Below the pieces are notes generated by a model. The model did no database searches. It was given only the letters and a program-made list of their open reading frames with translations, and was not told where the DNA came from. Positions 20,101-28,336 of a stretch of DNA of 64,000 bases are shown in pieces (the stretch's first letter is position 1; each line of letters begins with the position of its first letter). The translations under genes were made by a program, and so were the position numbers. The stretch comes from Pseudomonas guangdongensis. GTDB taxonomy: Bacteria; Pseudomonadota; Gammaproteobacteria; Pseudomonadales; Pseudomonadaceae. Location of the stretch: positions 2,232,001 to 2,296,000 of the forward strand of contig NZ_LT629780.1 in assembly GCF_900105885.1 (NCBI RefSeq). The letters are read 5' to 3'.

Positions 20101-20314
20101 CGGCCCAGTTGGCCAGGGGCTGCGATTGATGCTCGGAGGTCTGTGCCTCACGCTCGGCGAGCACCGCGACACCGGCCCCGGCGAGCAGCACCAGCACGGC
20201 GAAGCCGGCCCGGACATGACGGATGCGCCGGCGTTGCCGGCTCAGCACCTGCTCGTCGGCAGAGGCGGTTTCGGTCTGCGGCAGGGGGGGCGGAGACTGC
20301 GAGAGGGTGCCCAT
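17198..20314 (-). CDS. Class A penicillin-binding protein (glycosyltransferase/transpeptidase), unusually long
   Basis: Bifunctional peptidoglycan synthase anchored in the inner membrane. 1038 aa from the ATG at 20314 (AGGA 8 bases upstream; an ATG at 20329 is also possible). Cytoplasmic Pro-rich start, one transmembrane helix at 36-53, then a GT51 glycosyltransferase domain with the catalytic Glu185 in LLFIENRHLL and GGSTLATQIEKFRHSPQG. The transpeptidase domain has the SxxK motif STAK (Ser514, Lys517) and KTGTGDN (Lys940). More than 420 residues separate SxxK from KTG, well above the usual spacing, so the transpeptidase domain carries a large insertion. It is longer than PBP1a/PBP1b (about 770-850 aa) and matches neither well. 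Divergent from the prenyltransferase gene. Confidence 0.85.
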   Translation of the reverse strand: MGTLSQSPPPLPQTETASADEQVLSRQRRRIRHVRAGFAVLVLLAGAGVAVLAEREAQTSEHQSQPLANWAAQLRYSVEDGASPALVWPTQGPFDQRLGYVALPEFIRRLNEQGYAITRQARFSPPLLEYVGHGLYPPYGEKTRAGLDIADCRGEPMFHFRHPQRHYPRFEDIPPLLVASLLFIENRHLLDTQRPHLNPAVDWPRFLKAAWTQLAKKLDADTDSAGGSTLATQIEKFRHSPQGRTPDAPEKLRQMLSASIRAYREGRETLPLRRQIVHDYLNNVPLSAAPAYGEVHGIGDGLWVWFGADFAASNRALAGGPGVTLDEQGLALRRVLALTIAQRRPSWYLTDGRAELAALTDSHLRVLAGAGLIEPALRDAALAQPLNFRNPATDPALPPVASDKGINAIRTRLVRQLGMPLYDLDRLDLAVDATLNQPLQQAVSDYLGKLGDPAFAAEVGLFGERLLSPELTADVRYSFTLFERGPNGNRVRVQTDTTGQPFDINEGSKLELGSTAKLRVLATYLEMVAELHQRHAGQPPSELVARYRAANERDNLSRWALDWLRVNPQASLAQMLDAALERKYSASPGEVFFTGGGAHTFSNFRKEDNGRLATVRESLRESLNLPFVRLLRDLARYSTYQMADSAQLLTDDKDPRRLEYLTRFADKEGSVFLQRFWRKYREQPPQEMLDTLLRGLRLSPPRLAAIHRYLYPQASLEAFGEVMQARLGKLAPPPKKLDELYRRYGPGAFNLPDQGYIARVHPLELWLIGYRLQNPQATFSEMLAASRDERQEVYGWLFKTRHRSARDSRIRTMVEVEAFSDLQQRWAKLGFPFEHMVPSLASALGSSGDRPAALAELMGIIQNDGLRLPTVRIERLDFAVDTPYETRLARQQTDGERVMQPEVAAALRNALADVVENGTARRLKGVLLQDDGQPLILGGKTGTGDNRIETVSRSGWVTSSTARNRTATFVFFLGPRHFGTLTAYVSGEQSARFRFTSALPVQTLKGMLPLLRPYLLEAHSGCQAPNAGGEPRIARHAL

Positions 20315-20500
20315 GATCCATCCTTTCATCCGAGCGTTTTTATCGTGTTTGGACAACAGCTTAGCCGTTATCGGCGGCCGCTGCATGGGGCGGCGGCGCT
20401 CTGGGGCGGGCCTTGGGCGGATCGTCGCGGCGCGCGATGTGTCGTCGCCCGTAGCGCCCGCGTCCACCGTCGAGCTGCTTGCGACAAGGAGAACCTGAAG

Positions 20501-21412
20501 ATGCTGCTGTCCTGGCCCGCCCTGGGCGTGATCCGCGGACGTTTCCTGCTGCTGGCGCTGAGCTGCGTGGCGCTGGGCGTGGCCGTGTCCCTGCCGACGA
20601 GCGGCGCCACGCCGACGTTCTGGATGGATGCCGCGCTGGTGCTGCTCGGCGCCCTGGCCGCCCACGGGGCGGTCAATGCCCTCAACGAATACGCCGACTA
20701 CCGCAGCGGCCTCGACCTGCGTACCGCGCGCACGCCGTTCAGCGGCGGCAGCGGCACCCTGGTCGAGCATCCGCAGTGCCTGGCGCAGGCGCTGTGGCTC
20801 GGCGTGGGGGGCCTGCTGCTGAGCGCCGCCATCGGCCTGTGCTTCCTGATCCGCCAGCCGGCACTGGTCGGGCAACTGGCACCGCTCGGTGCCGCCGGCC
20901 TGTTGCTGGTCGTCGCCTATACCCCCTGGCTGACCCGCCGGCCCTGGCTGTGTCTGCTGGCGCCGGGCCTCGGCTTCGGCCCGCTGATGGTGCTCGGCAC
21001 CCAGGTCGTCCTTGCCGGTGAGGTCGGCATGAGCGGCGTGCTGCTGTCGCTGGTGCCGTTCTGCCTGTGCAACAACCTGCTGCTGCTCAATCAATTCCCC
21101 GACATCGACGCCGACCGCGGCATCGGCCGCCTGACCCTGCCGATGCTGCTTGGCCGGCCGCGTGCGCTGACGGTGCTCGGCGCGCAGTGGCTGCTGGCCT
21201 TCGCCGGCCTGCTGGGCTTCGTGCTGGCCGGCTGGGCGCCGACCGGCGCCGCCCTCGGCCTGCTCGGCGTGCTGCCGGCGCTGCGCGCCTGGCGGTTGCT
21301 GCGCCGCGATACCGAGGCCGCCGAGTGCCTGCTGCCGGCGATGGGGCTGAATGTGCTGGTCAGCGTGGCGACGCCGCTGCTGATGGCGGTGGGGATGGTG
21401 GTAGTGAGATGA
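20501..21412 (+). CDS. UbiA-family prenyltransferase
   Basis: Integral membrane prenyltransferase that attaches a polyprenyl chain to an aromatic or similar acceptor. 303 aa from the ATG at 20501 with AAGGAGAA upstream. About eight or nine hydrophobic helices. The first Asp-rich motif is NEYADYRSGLD; the second is DIDADRGIGR, both near predicted diphosphate-Mg sites. Sequence style is closest to the 1,4-dihydroxy-2-naphthoate prenyltransferase (MenA) side of the family. Pseudomonads do not normally make menaquinone and no men genes are nearby, so the substrate is left open. The mcrBC cassette begins directly downstream. Confidence 0.8.
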   Translation: MLLSWPALGVIRGRFLLLALSCVALGVAVSLPTSGATPTFWMDAALVLLGALAAHGAVNALNEYADYRSGLDLRTARTPFSGGSGTLVEHPQCLAQALWLGVGGLLLSAAIGLCFLIRQPALVGQLAPLGAAGLLLVVAYTPWLTRRPWLCLLAPGLGFGPLMVLGTQVVLAGEVGMSGVLLSLVPFCLCNNLLLLNQFPDIDADRGIGRLTLPMLLGRPRALTVLGAQWLLAFAGLLGFVLAGWAPTGAALGLLGVLPALRAWRLLRRDTEAAECLLPAMGLNVLVSVATPLLMAVGMVVVR

Positions 21413-21521
21413 GGTGCTCGACTGCGCAGCTTGATTGCTCTGGGCAGTAAATTTGCCGCCAAGCCTATTTTTCTTACGGGTCTTTGCCCGTCGTTTCTGA
21501 ATTGATCAAGGATGTCTGTTG

Positions 21522-23420
21522 ATGAGCACAAGAGTCACTGAAGGGCAGCAACAGTGGGATGCCGAAAGACCGGTTGCCTTGAACCGGATCCTGTTTGGCC
21601 CGCCGGGCACCGGAAAAACCTTTGCTACCGTCGAGGCGGCGTTGGAGGTCCTCACCCCAGATTTCCTTGCAGCTAATCGCGAGAACCGTGCGGTGCTCAA
21701 GATGCGCTTCGACGAACTGGTTGCCGAGGGACGGGTGCGCTTCGTCACTTTCCACCAGAGCTTCAGCTACGAAGACTTCGTCGAGGGGCTACGAGCCATT
21801 ACTGACGAAGATAGTGGGCAGATCCGCTATGAGGTGGCGGATGGTGTGTTCAAGAGCCTCTGCGAGGCGGCGGCCGTCAAGATTACTCAGCAGGCTGAAG
21901 CCCCCATCGATCTCGGTGGTCGGCGCATTTGGAAAATGTCGCTCGGCAACACCTTGGGCAGCGATGCCAGCATTTATGAAGAATGCATTACCGGTGGCTA
22001 CGTTCTTCTCGGCTATGGCAACGCAATCGACTTCAGCGGCTGCCGGAGCCGGGAGGAGGTGTATCAGCGCTTTTCGCGGGCAGGTCACACGTTAGCCAAC
22101 CCCAATACCGACTACGCCTTGACCAGCGTGACTGTCTTCGTCACACGGATGAAAGTGGGTGATTTGCTGGTTGTGTCGGACGGCAACCTCAAGTTCCGCG
22201 CGATTGGCGAAATCACCGGCGATTACGCATTCAAGCCGCGTAAGGATTTTGTCGAAGACTATTCACAGTCCCGGTCAGTTAAGTGGCTGCGCACCTACGA
22301 GCCGTCGTTGCCCTACGGCGAGCTGATGAACAACCAGTTTAGCCAGATGACGTTGTACGAGCTGCGCCCCGGGGTGATTGATATGCGCAAGCTGCAAGCC
22401 TTGCTCAATACCCAGCAGCGGGATGTGCAAAATGGCTTTTTCGTCGGTCAACGTTTTGGCCAGGGCTATATCGTACAGAGGGTTTCGGCGGATGTAGTGG
22501 AGTTCGAAAAGCCCCGTGGTGGGCGTCTGCCGTTGCCGATCAGTTTGGTACGTCAATTGTTGCAGTACACCCAAACTGGCCAGATTTCTGTCGAGGATAT
22601 CCGCCAGGGGCGGGTTTTCGAGAAAGTGGCTGAGGCCGAACTGGAGAAGTACATCGTCAATGGCTATCAAAGCCTCTTTGCCGCGCTGGTGGAGCAACTG
22701 CAAAAGCCTAGCGAGACCGCCCCTGCCAAGGACGCCCGAGTACTGATCATCGACGAGATCAATCGCGGCAATGTCTCGCGCATCTTCGGTGAGTTGATCA
22801 CCTTGATTGAGGACAGCAAACGGGCTGGCGCGGCTGAAGCCTTGTCGGTTGTGCTGCCCTACTCGAAGGAGCGTTTCAGCGTTCCGGACAATGTCTACCT
22901 AATTGGCACCATGAACACCGCCGACCGCTCGTTGGCTGGGCTCGATATCGCCCTGCGTCGGCGTTTTACCTTCCAGGAAATGCCGTCGCGCCCGGAGTTG
23001 CTGGATGGCGTGCGGGTTGAAGGGGTGAACATCGGTCAGTTGCTGCGGGTAATGAACCAGCGTATCGAGGTGCTGCTGGATCGCGACCATTGTCTGGGGC
23101 ATGCCTACTTCATGGAGATGCGCGACCAGCCTGCCAAGTGCAACTTGGCGCAGCTGGCGTTCATCTTCCGGCAGAAGATTCTGCCGTTGCTGCAGGAGTA
23201 CTTCTTCGAGGATTGGGAGCGTATCAGTTGGGTGTTGAACGATCAGAATGCTCAAGCCGGCGTGCAGCCGTTCGTGCGAGCGCCGGCTCAGGAGAAGAGT
23301 TTGGCGGCGTTGTTCGGCAGCGAGGTGGCGGGCAAGCTGCGTGATCTGCGCTGGGAGCTGAACGAGGCGGCGTTCGAGTCCATCGCCAGCTATCGCAATA
23401 TCCTCGGGGCTGCCGGGTGA
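21522..23420 (+). CDS. mcrB: McrB-type AAA+ motor with EVE/PUA-like insertion
   Basis: Nucleotide-driven motor and reader subunit of a McrBC modification-dependent restriction system. 632 aa from ATG 21522 (AAGGA upstream). Walker A GPPGTGKT is at 26-33, followed by the McrB-typical VTFHQSFSYEDFVEGL (74-89). Walker B VLIIDEINRGN is at 407-417, then NVYLIGTMNTADRSLAGLD (457-475) and the arginine cluster LRRRF (478-482). Between them sit about 270 extra residues: an EVE/PUA-like module (about 136-282, beginning IWKMSLGNT, with VTRMKVGDLLVVSDG and IGEITGDY) and a small beta-rich module (about 300-348). The N-terminal DNA-binding domain of E. coli McrB is absent. Base composition is lower in GC than the flanks. 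mcrC overlaps its stop by 4 bases. McrB is firm; the EVE-like assignment is from pattern only. Confidence 0.88.
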   Translation: MSTRVTEGQQQWDAERPVALNRILFGPPGTGKTFATVEAALEVLTPDFLAANRENRAVLKMRFDELVAEGRVRFVTFHQSFSYEDFVEGLRAITDEDSGQIRYEVADGVFKSLCEAAAVKITQQAEAPIDLGGRRIWKMSLGNTLGSDASIYEECITGGYVLLGYGNAIDFSGCRSREEVYQRFSRAGHTLANPNTDYALTSVTVFVTRMKVGDLLVVSDGNLKFRAIGEITGDYAFKPRKDFVEDYSQSRSVKWLRTYEPSLPYGELMNNQFSQMTLYELRPGVIDMRKLQALLNTQQRDVQNGFFVGQRFGQGYIVQRVSADVVEFEKPRGGRLPLPISLVRQLLQYTQTGQISVEDIRQGRVFEKVAEAELEKYIVNGYQSLFAALVEQLQKPSETAPAKDARVLIIDEINRGNVSRIFGELITLIEDSKRAGAAEALSVVLPYSKERFSVPDNVYLIGTMNTADRSLAGLDIALRRRFTFQEMPSRPELLDGVRVEGVNIGQLLRVMNQRIEVLLDRDHCLGHAYFMEMRDQPAKCNLAQLAFIFRQKILPLLQEYFFEDWERISWVLNDQNAQAGVQPFVRAPAQEKSLAALFGSEVAGKLRDLRWELNEAAFESIASYRNILGAAG

Positions 23421-24691
23421 GCTTGCACGCCATCACCGTCCGCGAGTACGCCCGCCTGACCACCGAGCCGGCCGCGCCATCGCTGGACTACGCCCAAGTG
23501 TCGCCAAGCGCCTTCGACTGGCTCTGCGAGCTGAGCGCCTCGTTCAGCCGCTCCGGCGCGGCGTTGCTACAGCGGGACGGGCACAGGGTTCTGAAACTGG
23601 ACAGCTATGTCGGTGTGATCGAGACGCCCTGTGGCACGCGCCTGGAAATTCTCCCTAAGCATACCGAGCGCGCGGATTGCCTGAAGGAGAGCCGCCAACT
23701 ACTGCAGCGGATGATCGCGACGGCGCTGGATCTGCCAGTACGCCAGGTCGGCGCGGCGGATCTACAGTTGTTCGACGCGCCGCTGTCGGAATGGGTGATG
23801 CGCCAGTTCCTCGAAGCACTGGACTATCTGCTCAAGCGTGGCTTGCGTTTCGACTACCAGCGTGTCGAGGAGGAACAGTGCTTCCTGTGCGGCCAACTCA
23901 ACGTGGTGGCGCAGATGCGCCGGCCTCCGGGGCGCCAGCACCATTTCCAGATACGCCATGACTTGTTCCTGCCGGACTGTGCGGAAAACCGCCTGCTGCG
24001 TCTGGTGCTGGACCGGGTGTGCAAGAGCACGGATGAGCCGGGTAACTGGCGCCTTGCTCATGAGCTGCGTAGCTTGCTGCAGGATATCCCGGCGAGTCGC
24101 AACGTCCGTCAGGACTTCAAGCAGTGGCGCGGCGACCGGCTGATGGCGCACTACCAGCCGGTCCGCCCCTGGTGCGAACTGATCCTCGGCGAGCAGTCGC
24201 CGCTGTCGGTGAGTGGCGACTGGCGTGGCATCAGCTTGCTGTTCCCGATGGAGCGGCTATTCGAGCGGCATATCGAGGTGCTGCTGGGCAAACAGCTACC
24301 GAGCGGCGCGAGGCTGTTGCCCCAGCGCGCCAGGCACTCCCTGTGCACCCATCGCGACGAGCCCATATTTCGGCTCAAGCCCGACCTGCTGCTGGAGCAT
24401 GAGGGGCTAGCCTGGGTGCTGGACACCAAGTGGAAGCTGATCGACGCCGCTGCCCGCGAGCGCAATTACGGGCTGAGCCAGGCCGACTTCTACCAGCTGT
24501 ATGCCTACGGCCAGAGCTATCTGCAGGGGCAGGGCGAGATGGTGCTGATCTATCCGCGGACCGAGCGTTTCCGTGAGCCGCTGGAGCCTTTTGCCTTTTC
24601 CGCGCAGCTGGGGTTGTGGGTGTTGCCGTTCGATCTGTTGGCAGGCGAGTTGCTCGGTGGCGAACGGGCAGGGTTGCCGCTGGGTTGCTGA
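23417..24691 (+). CDS. mcrC: McrC-type nuclease subunit
   Basis: Endonuclease partner of McrB; joins the McrB ring, stimulates its hydrolysis and cuts DNA. 424 aa from the GTG at 23417, which overlaps the mcrB stop as GTGA, so translation is probably coupled. The N-terminal region (VGVIETPCGTRLEILPK) matches the McrC core that contacts McrB. The PD-(D/E)xK active site reads KPDLLL (Asp323) then VLDTKWK (Asp336, Lys338). No other restriction or methylase gene is adjacent, as expected for a system that attacks modified DNA. It ends 11 bp before the metR stop on the other strand. Confidence 0.92.
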   Translation: MSLHAITVREYARLTTEPAAPSLDYAQVSPSAFDWLCELSASFSRSGAALLQRDGHRVLKLDSYVGVIETPCGTRLEILPKHTERADCLKESRQLLQRMIATALDLPVRQVGAADLQLFDAPLSEWVMRQFLEALDYLLKRGLRFDYQRVEEEQCFLCGQLNVVAQMRRPPGRQHHFQIRHDLFLPDCAENRLLRLVLDRVCKSTDEPGNWRLAHELRSLLQDIPASRNVRQDFKQWRGDRLMAHYQPVRPWCELILGEQSPLSVSGDWRGISLLFPMERLFERHIEVLLGKQLPSGARLLPQRARHSLCTHRDEPIFRLKPDLLLEHEGLAWVLDTKWKLIDAAARERNYGLSQADFYQLYAYGQSYLQGQGEMVLIYPRTERFREPLEPFAFSAQLGLWVLPFDLLAGELLGGERAGLPLGC

Positions 24692-24702
24692 GCCGCTCGC
24701 GG

Positions 24703-25623
24703 TTACCCCCGCGCTGCGCTCACCCCTTCGAGGGTGGCGAACGAGGTGTCCTTGGCGGTGAGGAGGAAATCGCGCATGAACGGCGCATCCAGCATGTCGG
24801 CGCGGATGCCGGCGTATAGGGTGGCGTACAGGCCTTTTTCGCCGAGCTTCTTCGCCGTCACGTAGCCGCGCGAGCTGTACTCGTGCAGCGCCCAGTTGGG
24901 CAGGCAGCTGACCCCGCGACCGCTGGCCACCAGCTGCAGCATCATCACCGTCAGCTCGGCGGTGCGCAGTCCGGCTGGCTCGACGTCGGCCGGGTCGAGG
25001 AAACGGGTGAAGATGTCCAGGCGGTCGCGCTCCACCGGGTAGTGGATCAGCGTCTCGCCGGCCAGATCCTCGGGAGTGACATACGGCCTGTTGGCCAGCG
25101 GGTGCTGGTTGGCCACGGCGAGCTGCGCCTCGTAGGTGAACAGCGGCACATAGGTGATGCCGGCCAGCTCCACCGGGTCGGAGGTGACCACCAGATCCAG
25201 ATCGCCGCGCGCCAGCGCCGGCAGCGGGGCGAAGGAGAAGCCCGAGGCCAGGTCCAGCTCCACCTCGGGCCAGGCGTCGCGGAACTGGTCGATGGTCGGC
25301 ATCAGCCACTGGAAGCAGCTGTGGCACTCGATGGCCATATGCAGCCTTCCCGCAGTCCCTCCGGCCAGCCGCGCCAGGTCGCGTTCGGCGCTGCGCAGCT
25401 GCGGCAGCACCGCGTCGGCCAGCTGCAGCAGGCGCAGCCCGGCGCTGGTGAAGCGCAGCGGCTTGGTCTTGCGCACGAACAGCGACAGGCTGAGGCGTTC
25501 CTCCAGCTCCTTGAACTGGTGGGAGAGGGCGGACTGGGTCAGGTGCAGGCGCTCGGCGGCCTCCACCAGGCTGTCGGATTCGCGCAGGGCGTGCAGGGTC
25601 TTCAGGTGGCGCAGTTCGAGCAT
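24703..25623 (-). CDS. metR: LysR-family regulator of methionine synthesis
   Basis: Transcription activator of metE and related genes, with homocysteine as the usual co-effector. 306 aa; N-terminal winged helix-turn-helix at about 1-60 ([35 protein letters not shown]), then the LysR substrate-binding domain. Start at ATG 25623. Divergent from metE with a 241-bp gap, the classical metR-metE arrangement. Its stop lies next to mcrC, so the mcrBC insertion abuts the 3' end of metR. Confidence 0.92.
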   Translation of the reverse strand: MLELRHLKTLHALRESDSLVEAAERLHLTQSALSHQFKELEERLSLSLFVRKTKPLRFTSAGLRLLQLADAVLPQLRSAERDLARLAGGTAGRLHMAIECHSCFQWLMPTIDQFRDAWPEVELDLASGFSFAPLPALARGDLDLVVTSDPVELAGITYVPLFTYEAQLAVANQHPLANRPYVTPEDLAGETLIHYPVERDRLDIFTRFLDPADVEPAGLRTAELTVMMLQLVASGRGVSCLPNWALHEYSSRGYVTAKKLGEKGLYATLYAGIRADMLDAPFMRDFLLTAKDTSFATLEGVSAARG

Positions 25624-25665
25624 GGCGGCCTCGGCGGAAAGGTTGCATGGGGTGGATGGCCCTTC

Positions 25666-25749
25666 GTGGAAAGCGCGCGCAGCGATTTTCCACCGTTCAC
25701 GACAGCCGCGGCGGGCTCCGGTGGAAAAGACCTGCGGTCGTTTTCCACC
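25666..25749. repeat. Two GTGGAAA/TTTCCAC palindromes in the metR-metE gap
   Basis: Copy 1 pairs 25666-25672 with 25687-25693 around a GCGC-rich loop. Copy 2 pairs 25720-25728 (GGTGGAAAA) with 25741-25749 (TTTTCCACC) and is followed by CTGCGG. Similar elements occur at 28265-28292 and 49053-49080, so this is a small dispersed palindrome family like REP elements. Confidence 0.6.
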
Positions 25750-25785
25750 CTGCGGCAGCCTTATCGTGAGGGAAATTGTAGATCA

Positions 25786-25810
25786 TCAAGAATTTATTGA
25801 GTTTGTCTCA
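25786..25810. promoter_or_regulatory. Candidate MetR operator upstream of metE
   Basis: TGAGTTTGTCTCA (25798-25810) is an imperfect palindrome with 4-bp TGAG/CTCA arms. It matches the MetR consensus TGAANNTNNTTCA at 7 of 9 fixed positions. It overlaps a second inverted repeat, TCAA (25786-25789) with TTGA (25797-25800). The site is 55 bp before the metE start, in the AT-rich part of the gap. A cobalamin riboswitch was looked for and not seen. Confidence 0.4.
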
Positions 25811-25864
25811 TGTGGCGGTGGCTGTCGACAATGCCGGCCACTCAACCAATACGGAGACAGACAA

Positions 25865-28168
25865 ATGGCATTGGCGCACACCCTCGGCTTTCCGCGCATC
25901 GGCCGCGACCGCGAGCTGAAGAAGGCCCTGGAAGCCTACTGGAAAGGCGAACTGGACGAGGCCGGGCTACGCGCGGTCGGTCGCCAACTGCGCGCCGCGC
26001 ACTGGCAGTTGCAGCAGGACGCCGGCATCGAGCTGCTGCCGGTCGGCGACTTCGCCTGGTACGACCAGGTGCTGGGCCACTCGCTGATGTTTGGCGTGGT
26101 GCCCGAGCGCTTCCGTGGCGCCGACGGCCGCGTCACCCTCGACACCCTGTTCGCCATGGCCCGCGGCGCCAGTGCCGGTTGCTGCGGGGGCGGCGGCGCG
26201 CAGGCGCTGGAGATGACCAAGTGGTTCGACACCAACTACCACTATCTGGTCCCCGAGTTCTCCCGCGACCAAGAGTTCCGCCTGAGCTGGGAGCAGCTGT
26301 TCGAGGAGGTCGCCGAGGCCCGCGCGCTGGGCCATGCGGTCAAGCCGGTGCTGATCGGCCCGCTGACCTATCTGTGGCTGGGCAAGGTGCGCGGCGACGA
26401 GTTCGACAAGCTGGAGCTGCTCGAACATCTGCTGCCGGTGTATGGCGAGGTGTTGCAGCGCCTCGCCGCGCTCGGCGTCGACTGGGTACAGATCGACGAG
26501 CCGATCCTCGCCCTCGACCTGCCGCAGGCCTGGAAGACCGCCTTCGAACGCGCCTACAACCTGCTGCAGCGCGAGCCGTGCCGCAAGCTGGTAGCCACCT
26601 ACTTCGCCGGCCTGGAGGACAACCTGGGTCTGGCCGCCGGCCTGCCGGTAGACGGCCTGCACATCGACCTGGTGCGCGCCCCCGAGCAGTTCCCGGCGAT
26701 CCTCGACCGCCTGCCGGCCTACAAGGTGCTGTCGCTCGGCGTGGTCAACGGCCGCAACGTCTGGCGCTGTGACCTGGAGCATGCGCTGGCCGTACTGCGC
26801 GAGGCGCACGAACGGGTCGGCGAGCGCCTGTGGGTGGCGCCGTCCTGCTCGCTGCTGCACAGCCCGGTGGATCTCAACCGCGAGGACCGCCTGGACGTCG
26901 AGCTGAAGGGCTGGCTGGCCTTCGCCGTGCAGAAGTGCGAGGAGGTGGCGCTGCTGGCCCGCGCGCTGAACCAGCCGGACGCGCCCGAGGTGCAGGCTGC
27001 GCTGGCCGCCAGCCGTGCAGTGCAGCAGGCGCGCGCCCAGTCGCCGCGCATCCACAATCCGGCGGTGCAGGCCCGTCTGGCGCAGGTGGTGCCGGCCGAC
27101 AGCCGCCGCGCCAGCCCGTTTGCCGAACGCATCGTGCAGCAGCGTGCGCGCCTCGATCTGCCGGCGTTCCCGACCACCACCATCGGCTCCTTCCCGCAGA
27201 CCGCGGCGATCCGTCTGGCGCGCCAGTCGTACAAGCTGGGCAAGCTCGGCGAGGCCGACTACACCGAGGCCATGCAGGCCGAGATCCGCCATGCGGTGGG
27301 CGTGCAGGAGCAGCTGGGGCTGGACGTGCTGGTGCACGGCGAGGCCGAGCGCAACGACATGGTCGAGTACTTCGCCGAGCAGCTCGACGGCTACGCCTTC
27401 ACCCGCTTCGGCTGGGTGCAGAGCTATGGCTCGCGCTGCGTCAAGCCGGCGATCATCTATGGCGACCTGGGCCGGCCGCGGCCGATGACCGTGGAGTGGA
27501 TACGCTACGCGCAGAGCCTGACCGCCAAGCCGATGAAGGGCATGCTCACGGGACCTGTGACCATGCTGATGTGGTCGTTCCCGCGCGAGGACGTTAGCCG
27601 CGAGGTGCAGGCGCGCCAGTTGGCGCTGGCGATCCGCGACGAGGTGCAGGACCTGGAAGCGGCCGGCATCGGCATCATCCAGATCGACGAGGCGGCGTTC
27701 CGCGAGGGCCTGCCGCTGCGCCGCGGCGCCTGGCAGCACTACCTAGACTGGGCGGTGGAGGCCTTCCGCCTGTGCGCCAGCGGGGTGGATGACGCCACGC
27801 AGATCCACACACACATGTGCTACAGCGAGTTCAACGACGTGATCGAGGCCATCGCGGCGATGGACGCCGACGTCATCACCATCGAGACCTCGCGCTCGCA
27901 GATGGAGCTGCTGGAGGCCTTCGAGGCGTTCGAGTATCCCAACGAGATCGGCCCGGGCGTCTACGACATCCACTCGCCGCGGGTGCCGACGGTGGCGGAG
28001 ATGGTCGCGCTGATCGAGAAAGCGGCGGAGCACATCCCCGCCGAGCGGCTGTGGGTCAACCCCGACTGCGGCCTGAAGACCCGCGGCTGTGCGGAAACCC
28101 TCAGGGCGTTGGAGCACATGGTCGGTGCGGCGCAGCAGCTGCGCGGCAAGGCGCAGGCGGCGGCGTAG
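25865..28168 (+). CDS. metE: Cobalamin-independent methionine synthase
   Basis: Transfers a methyl group from 5-methyltetrahydropteroyl-triglutamate to homocysteine, forming methionine without B12. 767 aa, full length, from the ATG at 25865. N-terminal MetE domain begins [17 protein letters not shown]. The C-terminal catalytic barrel carries [12 protein letters not shown], the zinc ligands in [11 protein letters not shown] (His and Cys), a Glu in the strand that follows, and the last Cys in [11 protein letters not shown]. Divergent from metR, which should activate it. Confidence 0.96.
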   Translation: MALAHTLGFPRIGRDRELKKALEAYWKGELDEAGLRAVGRQLRAAHWQLQQDAGIELLPVGDFAWYDQVLGHSLMFGVVPERFRGADGRVTLDTLFAMARGASAGCCGGGGAQALEMTKWFDTNYHYLVPEFSRDQEFRLSWEQLFEEVAEARALGHAVKPVLIGPLTYLWLGKVRGDEFDKLELLEHLLPVYGEVLQRLAALGVDWVQIDEPILALDLPQAWKTAFERAYNLLQREPCRKLVATYFAGLEDNLGLAAGLPVDGLHIDLVRAPEQFPAILDRLPAYKVLSLGVVNGRNVWRCDLEHALAVLREAHERVGERLWVAPSCSLLHSPVDLNREDRLDVELKGWLAFAVQKCEEVALLARALNQPDAPEVQAALAASRAVQQARAQSPRIHNPAVQARLAQVVPADSRRASPFAERIVQQRARLDLPAFPTTTIGSFPQTAAIRLARQSYKLGKLGEADYTEAMQAEIRHAVGVQEQLGLDVLVHGEAERNDMVEYFAEQLDGYAFTRFGWVQSYGSRCVKPAIIYGDLGRPRPMTVEWIRYAQSLTAKPMKGMLTGPVTMLMWSFPREDVSREVQARQLALAIRDEVQDLEAAGIGIIQIDEAAFREGLPLRRGAWQHYLDWAVEAFRLCASGVDDATQIHTHMCYSEFNDVIEAIAAMDADVITIETSRSQMELLEAFEAFEYPNEIGPGVYDIHSPRVPTVAEMVALIEKAAEHIPAERLWVNPDCGLKTRGCAETLRALEHMVGAAQQLRGKAQAAA

Positions 28169-28181
28169 GAGCTGACTCGAT

Positions 28182-28230
28182 CGTTCCCACGCTCCAGCGT
28201 GGGAACGACATGTCGGGCGCTCCTGCGCCC
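28182..28230. repeat. REP-type double palindrome (GTTCCCACGC family)
   Basis: Perfect 12-bp arms 28182-28193 (CGTTCCCACGCT) and 28196-28207, then a second hairpin GGGCGC (28215-28220) with GCGCCC (28225-28230). This matches a common Pseudomonas extragenic palindrome. A sister element is at 46778-46826. Located just after metE, where it may protect or terminate the transcript. Confidence 0.75.
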
Positions 28231-28264
28231 CGGTCGATCACGACGGATGCACGCGCCGGCTGAT

Positions 28265-28292
28265 GGTGGACAACGCTGCGCGGTTGTCCACC
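28265..28292. repeat. GGTGGACAAC palindrome
   Basis: Perfect 10-bp arms 28265-28274 and 28283-28292 around GCTGCGCG, followed by CTACGC. Same family as the palindromes in the metR-metE gap and at 49053-49080. Located between metE and the convergent glpD. Confidence 0.65.
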
Positions 28293-28336
28293 CTACGCCT
28301 CAGGACAGCACCGGCCCGGCCTGCCGCCGCGGTGTT

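Noticed and set aside
15323..21412. A 6-kb open frame on the plus strand across ggt and the PBP gene
   Set aside because: It runs antisense through two clear genes; only its last 303 codons (from 20501) look like a protein. High GC with few stops explains the rest.
20501..21412. Firm MenA call
   Set aside because: Family motifs fit, but no men genes are visible and the genus normally uses ubiquinone, so the acceptor is left open.
25624..25864. Cobalamin riboswitch upstream of metE
   Set aside because: GCCACTC- and GGGAA-like fragments occur but in the wrong order and spacing, and no B12 box is present.
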